Assembly: GCA_947175245.1 (NCBI GenBank)
Contig: CAMWLW010000019.1
Coordinates: 1-38,353 of the forward strand
DNA length: 38,353 bases
DNA from: an uncultured Bacteroidales bacterium
GTDB taxonomy: Bacteria > Bacteroidota > Bacteroidia > Bacteroidales > Muribaculaceae
Direction of reading: 5' to 3'
The position numbers were made by a program, and so were the translations under genes. The notes below the pieces were generated by a model. The model was not told the origin of the DNA. It saw nothing but the letters and a program-made list of their open reading frames with translations, and did no database searches. Positions 32,289 through 38,353 of this stretch are shown in pieces (position 1 is the first letter of the stretch; each line of letters begins with the position of its first letter).

Positions 32289-34526
32289 TCAATACACAAG
32301 TTCGAGGTCGTCGAGATAGAGGACTGAGCCTGAACCACCCGTGAAGTAGTCGCCGCCCTCTGATGCCGACGCCGTACAAATGATGTAGCTGGGCTTGACG
32401 TCAGTGCGGTAATACTCAAGAGGCACAGTAAACTCGACCATGCCGCTGCCCTCGGTCTTGCCCGTGAAGCTGAACTTACCATAGGCAATGACGTTGGAGG
32501 CGTCCTTGTTGAAGAGAGCCTTGGGTTTCTTGTTCTCTTTCTTGGTGTTGACTACAACGGGAGCCGAATAGGTGGTGCCTTTTGAACTGGTAGTGGTATT
32601 GATTGTTGCGTCAAGAAGCGCAATATAGATGATACCACGATCCATGTCGCCCTTGGCGAGACCGTCGAGAGGATTATCATTATCAACATCGGTCACGGCC
32701 ACCGGCTCGTAGCGCGCATAACCCTTTAGAGCCTTGGGACGGCTTGTGAAAGGACGACCCCATCCGAGAATACCATCTGTACCGTCAGTGTAGAGATATT
32801 CACCGACAAAGACGTTACCTGCCGCAAACTTGCCGAGCGAGCCGACACCAACAAACTGTGATGCGAGCTTGATTGAACGCTCACCGCTGTGCTTTATGCC
32901 TGACTCGGGCACGGTTACATTCTTACCCATAGTCTTTGAACCGTGATTACCGCTGTCCCAGAACATCTCACCACCGGGAGCATAGATGAGGAACGGAGCG
33001 CTGCTGTCCTGCCACTCCTCAAAGCCGGCATTAGGCAGCTGAGCCTCGGCATCAGTGGTAAATTCACAAACGGCAGTTGAAGCAATGCCGCCGGCTACAG
33101 CTACATACTCATAGGTAGTGGCGGGGGTGAGGCCGGTAATCGTTGCTGTGTAGATGTCACCTTTGGCAAACGCAGCGGCACGCGACGCGGCAGAGCCCTC
33201 GACATAAATCCAGTCCTGAGTGCCTTTTTCACGGTAATTGAAGCCGACGTTGTCGACACCGTCCCTGAGTACCTTACCCGTGAGAGTAGCCTCGGTCGAC
33301 CACAGGGTGGGATCACTGGCCTCCATAGGCACAGTCTCGATGTCGGCATCAGATATAATGATAGTCATTGTAGCCTCGTTGGTCTTTTCAATTGGTGTAC
33401 CGTCCTCGACGGGAACCTCAACCGAAGCCTTGACTGTAATCTCGTAAGTGCCGTCGGTGAGTTGGTTCAGAAGCTCTTCCTCAAAGGTGAGCTTGAGGTT
33501 GTCGATATCCTGCTCGGCATTATAGTTGCGCATGACCTTGACGCCATTGGCCTCCAGTGCCGACAACACCGACTCATCGGCACGCACGACATCAAAACAG
33601 CCGTCGCTGACACCGATCTCAGCGGCCATTGACGGAGCCGAAACATACACGCTTTTGAGCTTGGTGGCAGCGGCTATATAGAAGCCCTGACGGGTGAGTT
33701 TGTGAGCCTCGCCATAGACGGGCTTGTCGAGATCCTGATTGTAAAGGGCCAATATGGTGGGTGCCGAGATAAAGACAATCTCGTCGGTAATATCAACGGT
33801 TGACTCATCTATCTCAATGGTGAAATAAGCACCGCCGGTCTCGACGTCGACACCTTCATAGTTGACATTGATAACATACTCGGTGGCACGCTTCACGGCC
33901 TCAATCCTACCCTCGAGGGTGTACTCAGAACCATCCTGACGTTTGCCGGTGAGTGTGTATGTGAGATCCTTGTCGCGCGAATTGGTCATGAAGTAACCGC
34001 GGCGTTCGTCGCGACCCTCCCATGTGAGTTTGCCACACGAGTGACCCACGGTGAGAGTATAGTCACTGAGGGCGTCATCAACTGCATCGGCATACTTGAC
34101 TGAAACGACAGTATTGGCAATGGTGCATTTAAGGTCGACCTGTGTAGTGCCGCCGGCGGTGACGCTGAACGGCTCGACTGCTTTAAAATACCGTTCATCG
34201 AACGATGCGGGCACCGAGTCACCGGCCCAAGCCTCGGCGGTGTACTGTCCGCCTATGAGCTTGATACCCTCGGCAGGAACTGACTGGATGCCGTCGTACT
34301 TGCGCACGAGACCTTTCTCGCTCGAAATCCAAATCTGACACGACTCGCTGAGCTGCTGAATCTCATCGTCGGCCATCGCACGTGACACCTTGATATCGGT
34401 GCTTACCGAGGGACGGAGAAGCACACGTCCCTCATCGGCAGCATTGCCGGCATTGAATGAGTCGGAACAGCTGCCCATCAATATCGGAAGCGTGAGTCCG
34501 ATTGTAAAAAGAAGTTTATTATTCAT
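32289..34526 (-). CDS. DUF4493-like lipoprotein with C-terminal PCMD-type domain
   Basis: The 745-residue protein has a lipoprotein signal (LPILMGSC, lipid Cys at about 20). Residues 35-240 look like DUF4493 (Ig-like fold with KLIGGQYTAEAWAGDS, AVEPFSVTAGGTTQVDLKCTIANTVVSVKY). An FN3-like module follows (ITGLTPATTYEYVAVAG, near 460), and the C-terminal 250 residues (LPNAGFEEWQ...ILGWGRPFTSRPKALKGYARYEPV...LYLDDLELVY) match the PCMD putative carbohydrate-metabolism or glycan-binding fold. Such proteins are outer-surface lipoproteins or fimbrium-like components in Bacteroidales. It is last of three in a tandem set and ends at a strong terminator. Confidence 0.85.
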   Translation of the reverse strand: MNNKLLFTIGLTLPILMGSCSDSFNAGNAADEGRVLLRPSVSTDIKVSRAMADDEIQQLSESCQIWISSEKGLVRKYDGIQSVPAEGIKLIGGQYTAEAWAGDSVPASFDERYFKAVEPFSVTAGGTTQVDLKCTIANTVVSVKYADAVDDALSDYTLTVGHSCGKLTWEGRDERRGYFMTNSRDKDLTYTLTGKRQDGSEYTLEGRIEAVKRATEYVINVNYEGVDVETGGAYFTIEIDESTVDITDEIVFISAPTILALYNQDLDKPVYGEAHKLTRQGFYIAAATKLKSVYVSAPSMAAEIGVSDGCFDVVRADESVLSALEANGVKVMRNYNAEQDIDNLKLTFEEELLNQLTDGTYEITVKASVEVPVEDGTPIEKTNEATMTIIISDADIETVPMEASDPTLWSTEATLTGKVLRDGVDNVGFNYREKGTQDWIYVEGSAASRAAAFAKGDIYTATITGLTPATTYEYVAVAGGIASTAVCEFTTDAEAQLPNAGFEEWQDSSAPFLIYAPGGEMFWDSGNHGSKTMGKNVTVPESGIKHSGERSIKLASQFVGVGSLGKFAAGNVFVGEYLYTDGTDGILGWGRPFTSRPKALKGYARYEPVAVTDVDNDNPLDGLAKGDMDRGIIYIALLDATINTTTSSKGTTYSAPVVVNTKKENKKPKALFNKDASNVIAYGKFSFTGKTEGSGMVEFTVPLEYYRTDVKPSYIICTASASEGGDYFTGGSGSVLYLDDLELVY

Positions 34527-34540
34527 AAGGCAACTGTGTT

Positions 34541-35836
34541 TTAAAGAGACTTGAATTTGAGTTTCAACTCTGACTCGTTGTTCTCCATATCGACAACACG
34601 AAGAGTGAAGACGTGTTCACCCTCAAAGGCCGAGAGCAGAGGAACAAGACCTGTGATATCAAACTTGACATCAGACTGACCATACACTTCGTCACCGACA
34701 GGCAGACCGATGCTGGAGAGATCGCTTGAATAGTCGGTACCGTCCTCATCGACGGGCTTGACGAGGTCGAACGAGAGAGGCATCAGCTCGCCGGCCGAGT
34801 CGAGGAAGTCCTGATTGGATGACTCGATGGTCACGTAGAAGTGCTGCGCAAGTTTGGGGCAGTTAACATTGACAACGGCCTCGCTGACCTCGCTGACGAT
34901 GTTGAAATCGGTCGTGCTGAGCGCGCCGGCGTCAAATGTAGCAGCCTCGGCCGACGGGGGCGTGGGAACGTCAGGATCCTTGCCTGGATCGTTAGGAAAT
35001 TCTTCGTTTTCACCGGGACGCACGCCGGGTATCACTTCCTCGTAGCCGGGATTGACGTTGACACCAAGATCCTCGTCAATAACCGAGAAGTCGACATTGA
35101 GACCGCCGACAGGGTCAATGTAACCAGTCTCGGCAGGAATCTCGATGTCGGCACCCTTGAGCGAGAAGCTGATTATGCGGTGCTGACCGGCCGAGAGGTC
35201 TTTGTATAAGCGTATAATCTCCTCATTGTAACCGTTGACGGTGCCGGTGAAAGTTGCCACCATCGTGGTGTTGCCGGGTACAACCTCAAAATAACCTGAA
35301 CGGATCTCGGCTGGAGTGAAACGCAGCACGCCATCCTCGTTGACACGAATCTCACACTCGATGTCGCCGTCAGAAGCAGCGATGAGGTCTTCGCTGAACT
35401 TCACAGTGACCTTGAGGTTATTGAGCGTACAGGTCACGACGCCGGCATTGGTTATCTCGTCCTTGAGAATTTCAAACTGTTTCTCGCCCACAAAGTAGGG
35501 CGCGTTCCAGGCAGCCTTCTGAGGTGTGCCCGACGCGACCTTGAGAGTGTAAGTGCCTACGTTAAACGAAGGAAGCGACGGCATAGCCGAATAGACCCAC
35601 TCGTTGACTACGAGACCGTCTTTATCGACAACCGACACTATAAAGTTAGACAAGTCGTAAGTTGCGCGGCTCTCAATCACATTCTCAGCATTGGCGAGAT
35701 CGACGGCCAGGTCGGTTGTCGACAGCGAGCCCTTGTCGGCGTTGCCTATGCTGTCGGGCTCCCACTTCTCGTTACAAGCGGTAAAGCCTACCATCAGGGC
35801 CAACGATAATAACGCGGTATATATCTTGTTTTTCAT
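34541..35836 (-). CDS. DUF4493-like lipoprotein without PCMD domain
   Basis: The 431-residue protein begins with a lipoprotein signal (LALMVGFTAC, lipid Cys near 21). The DUF4493-like part spans about 35-250 (FIVSVVDKDGLVVNEWVYSAMPSLPSFNVGTYTLKVASG, TCTLNNLKVTVKFSEDL). An acidic Pro-rich linker (PGVRPGENEEFPNDPGKDPD) leads to a second Ig-like domain (about 300-431) of unknown family. The start is ATG 35836; an upstream TTG touching the previous stop is not needed. It is the middle gene, 14 bases before the next, so it is cotranscribed with its neighbours. Confidence 0.85.
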   Translation of the reverse strand: MKNKIYTALLSLALMVGFTACNEKWEPDSIGNADKGSLSTTDLAVDLANAENVIESRATYDLSNFIVSVVDKDGLVVNEWVYSAMPSLPSFNVGTYTLKVASGTPQKAAWNAPYFVGEKQFEILKDEITNAGVVTCTLNNLKVTVKFSEDLIAASDGDIECEIRVNEDGVLRFTPAEIRSGYFEVVPGNTTMVATFTGTVNGYNEEIIRLYKDLSAGQHRIISFSLKGADIEIPAETGYIDPVGGLNVDFSVIDEDLGVNVNPGYEEVIPGVRPGENEEFPNDPGKDPDVPTPPSAEAATFDAGALSTTDFNIVSEVSEAVVNVNCPKLAQHFYVTIESSNQDFLDSAGELMPLSFDLVKPVDEDGTDYSSDLSSIGLPVGDEVYGQSDVKFDITGLVPLLSAFEGEHVFTLRVVDMENNESELKLKFKSL

Positions 35837-35848
35837 CGCAAATTTCAA

Positions 35849-38353
35849 TTAATAGTTAAGTTTAATATCGTCAACTGTCAGGACTGAGCCTATGCGGCGT
35901 GCATCAGTGTAGCCTTGGAACATACCTTTGCTGCCGTTTACATTCTTAACAGCGGGCGCATCGATAGCTTCAAGAGTCGATGACACGAACACTATATATA
36001 GATGTGTAGCCTTCATGTCAGTAACGGTATATTCAATATCGACGGTCTGATCGACAAAACCCGTTTTGGCCTCGCCTGAAACAAACTCTCCGCGGCCAAG
36101 CTCAACGACACCGTTGTCACGATTCTCGACCACGATGTAGGCCCGAAAACTCTCGTTATTGTAAGGAGCATATTTATAGGCGAACGAGAATGACGAGGGA
36201 CGTGATGTCCAGGGACGACCATACTCGATAGTCTCGGTTGTCTCATTGGCAGCCGAGTGAGAGCCAATGAAGAGCATACCGGCAGCCTTATGCTTGCAAT
36301 TACCGCCACTGCCCGTATAGGTCGAGCCCTCGCCATAACCCATAGTGCTGATTTCGGCGGCTAAGCCGGTGCGGCCAGCTGCTGAACGAGTGCCACTGTA
36401 TGACACATAGTTGGGTGTCGGGCCCGATGAGGTGGATGTGGTCAGCGCATTGCGTGTTGCCCAGAAATCATCGTCTCCCTGAGCCTTTGCATACCAACGA
36501 ATAGCATCGGCACCAAAGCCGGTGGTCTGAGAATGTGGTGCATTCTCGTTATACCAGCCTTCCATGTTGCCATTGTACTCGTCAAGCGATTTCTCGGCCT
36601 CGGTGGTGAACGATGAAAGGCGCGAGGGGAGGTCGTCGACAGTAACACGGGCCACGTAATCGGTGGCGGGAGTGAGACCGTCAAATTTGATATCGTTGCC
36701 GTCGACCGAGTAGGTGTAGGGCTCGAATGTCTTGCCGCCGTCGGTCGAGAGTTCGACGCGGGCACGGCTGATATAATCGCTGAGAGCGTGAGCGCCATAT
36801 CTGAGTGAGGCCGCAGCCCGGGATGTGAACACATCGCCGGGCTCAACCTTGATCGAGGGCACGGGGGTACGTGTGATGGGAAGTTCGTTTGATGTCAGTA
36901 TAGTGGCACCGGCCTTGTTTTTGGCAAGAGCGCGAAGCGTGACAGCGGCCTCTCCATAGACATCGTCGTCGGGCAGACCGCTGACGGTAACCGTGTAACG
37001 GTTGAGAGCTCGTGATGCTGCCTCAATGCTCTCGGTGGTAAGGTCGACCCATGTACCGAACCGGTTGAGATACTGCAGGGCGACACGGTTGTCGACGTCA
37101 GCACCGTTGTAGTCAATGCCGACTGTTGCCGTGGGTGAGTAATACAGCACCGGGGCGCTCTCGGCAATATCGAGCTGCAGTTTGTCAAGGTCGACGGTGA
37201 GCACGACAGGCTCGGCAGCCGTCTGCGATAACTTGTCAGTAACTGTCAGGGTGAACGACGACTTGTTGTCGAAACCGTTGATGTATTTGATGTTTGAAAG
37301 AACATTGGTGAGGTCGACGACAGCCATCTTGTCGGGATTGTGCCACAAGCCTATCTCTAAGAAGCCGAGCGATGTCATTGTGGTCTGTACAGCCACGGGA
37401 ACAGCGAGGAGATCGATTTTCTCGGGCCAACCCTGTTCTTTGAGCGAGGTCGACGAGGTCTCAAGCATAACCGATGCGAGACCGCCGCGGGCCGACAGGG
37501 TCACCTGGAGGGGGTCGTCGGGGGCGGTACCGGCCACCAGATTGATCATATCACCGCTGTCAAAGCCCTCGGTAATGAGCGTTGGCGCGGGGATGTTGGT
37601 GAGATCGTCGCTGAGGTCGATTGTCACGTCTTCCTGCTCGACTGAGTCATCGAACGAGATTGTGATTGAGCCCACCGAGCCTACATTACCACCGTTGACA
37701 TCGAGCGTGAGGTGGTAGTGGTGCTGTGCCTCGGCCACAAACGATGTGGCCTGATAGGCAGCTGCCACACCATTGGGCTTGACAACGTTGACAATGAGCT
37801 GAACCGAGCCGGGAGCCACATAGACGGGACGCGTCTCGTTGGCCGCATAGACTATGCTGTTGCCCTTGATGGTGCGGAACTCAAGGCTATAGTTGGTGAA
37901 GTAACCGGTGAAAGCGTCGGTATAGGTGGGGGTGACCATAGCGTTGGCGAGCTTGGCGTCGAGGGTGACATTGGTTATGTCGTTCTCACGCACGTTAAGA
38001 CGCGCCGCGCCATAGTAGTGGGGGCACTGGAAGCCTTCGGTGGCGAGGTCGCCATAGCCGGCCTCAAGAGTGTAGCCGCCAACGGCAAATTTTTCGCTGT
38101 TACTGAAGTCGTTGATTGAATTCCACTGACGCACCGATCCTTTGGGATCGTCGGGGGTTAACGTGATGGCCAGATCATCAACCGTGATCCGGTCAGGAGC
38201 CTCCGATGCTCGGCTTCGGGAACTATAGGAGTCGGTATCGAGGCTCAGAACGATGTTTAGCTGTCCGGTGCCACTGCCCCCTGTGTTCCAGTCCTCGTTA
38301 CAGCCGGCGGTAAAAAGCAGCAGCCCCGAGGATAGAAGACCATACAGGAATGT
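35849..38353 (-). CDS. DUF4493-like lipoprotein with PCMD-type C-terminus, 5' end outside window
   Basis: The open frame continues to the right edge: upstream of a GTG near 38134 it reads LLLFTAGCNEDWNTGGSG, a lipobox with lipid Cys, so the ATG lies a few codons beyond 38353 and the true product exceeds 834 residues. The N-terminal third is DUF4493-like (VGGYTLEAGYGDLATEGFQC, NDITNVTLDAKLANAMVTPTY). An FN3-like module follows (DGLTPATDYVARVTVDD), then a C-terminal PCMD-like domain (GNMEGWYNENAP...IEYGRPWTSRPSSFSFAYKYAP...LTVDDIKLNY) related to that of the third gene. First gene of the operon seen here. Confidence 0.85.
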   Translation of the reverse strand, partial: TFLYGLLSSGLLLFTAGCNEDWNTGGSGTGQLNIVLSLDTDSYSSRSRASEAPDRITVDDLAITLTPDDPKGSVRQWNSINDFSNSEKFAVGGYTLEAGYGDLATEGFQCPHYYGAARLNVRENDITNVTLDAKLANAMVTPTYTDAFTGYFTNYSLEFRTIKGNSIVYAANETRPVYVAPGSVQLIVNVVKPNGVAAAYQATSFVAEAQHHYHLTLDVNGGNVGSVGSITISFDDSVEQEDVTIDLSDDLTNIPAPTLITEGFDSGDMINLVAGTAPDDPLQVTLSARGGLASVMLETSSTSLKEQGWPEKIDLLAVPVAVQTTMTSLGFLEIGLWHNPDKMAVVDLTNVLSNIKYINGFDNKSSFTLTVTDKLSQTAAEPVVLTVDLDKLQLDIAESAPVLYYSPTATVGIDYNGADVDNRVALQYLNRFGTWVDLTTESIEAASRALNRYTVTVSGLPDDDVYGEAAVTLRALAKNKAGATILTSNELPITRTPVPSIKVEPGDVFTSRAAASLRYGAHALSDYISRARVELSTDGGKTFEPYTYSVDGNDIKFDGLTPATDYVARVTVDDLPSRLSSFTTEAEKSLDEYNGNMEGWYNENAPHSQTTGFGADAIRWYAKAQGDDDFWATRNALTTSTSSGPTPNYVSYSGTRSAAGRTGLAAEISTMGYGEGSTYTGSGGNCKHKAAGMLFIGSHSAANETTETIEYGRPWTSRPSSFSFAYKYAPYNNESFRAYIVVENRDNGVVELGRGEFVSGEAKTGFVDQTVDIEYTVTDMKATHLYIVFVSSTLEAIDAPAVKNVNGSKGMFQGYTDARRIGSVLTVDDIKLNY

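Noticed and set aside
35849-38134. GTG at 38134 as start of the large lipoprotein
   Set aside because: The frame stays open upstream and encodes a lipobox at about 38300, so the true start is outside the window.

Overview
The window looks like chromosome of a member of the Bacteroidales, and I would guess the family Muribaculaceae. The evidence is: promoters built on the Bacteroidetes boxes (TTG or TTTG, 18 to 20 bases, then TAnnTTTG) in front of many genes; starts without obvious Shine-Dalgarno sequences; tandem DUF4493-type surface lipoproteins; an S41 protease, 5-formyl-THF cyclo-ligase and dCMP-deaminase cluster; and GC-rich coding sequence with AT-rich intergenic DNA. The phylum is well supported; the family is an inference from style.

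Layout. 1-4035: an AT-rich leader, a hexapeptide sugar O-acetyltransferase, a small membrane protein with an M48 metalloprotease, a membrane protein and a CDF metal exporter. 4046-7606: the most unusual locus. On the minus strand a 57-residue peptide ending in two ACGSACGAG repeats, missed by an ordinary ORF length cut-off, is followed by a strong hairpin, a radical SAM/SPASM enzyme and a translationally coupled zinc-free quinone-oxidoreductase-like protein. Divergently there is an HxlR-type regulator with a Cys at position 14 and an iron-sulfur-flavoprotein-like protein. This looks like a radical SAM peptide-maturation cassette (ACGX type) under possible thiol or quinone-stress control. 7645-9608: an SLC6-type Na+ symporter with a helical-repeat partner.

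9635-13535 is an accessory patch: a TIR plus Sel1-repeat protein, a GC-palindrome block, an orphan 148-residue protein, a frameshifted XRE antitoxin (8-A tract), an HNH endonuclease-like protein, and a ygbA-family gene broken by an amber codon. 13597-16246 resumes core genome: MmcQ/YjbR, DUF1893, an ECF S-component-like protein, and a Tat operon (tatC, tatA and an extra 44-residue TatA-like mini-gene). 16408-21908: fabD with a C1 peptidase, a YfcE-type phosphoesterase with a SPOR lipoprotein, ilvA, tRNA-Leu(UAG) and tsaB.

22065-22756 is a higBA toxin-antitoxin islet. 22850-25442 is the core cluster yicC-gmk-nadD-DUF5063. 25443-29440 (minus) is an ABC-F ATPase followed by a Pif1-like helicase with a TPR tail. 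29503-32171 (minus) is dCMP deaminase, S41 protease and 5-formyl-THF cyclo-ligase in one operon. 32289-38353 (minus) holds three head-to-tail lipoproteins of DUF4493/PCMD type; the first in transcription order runs off the right edge of the window.
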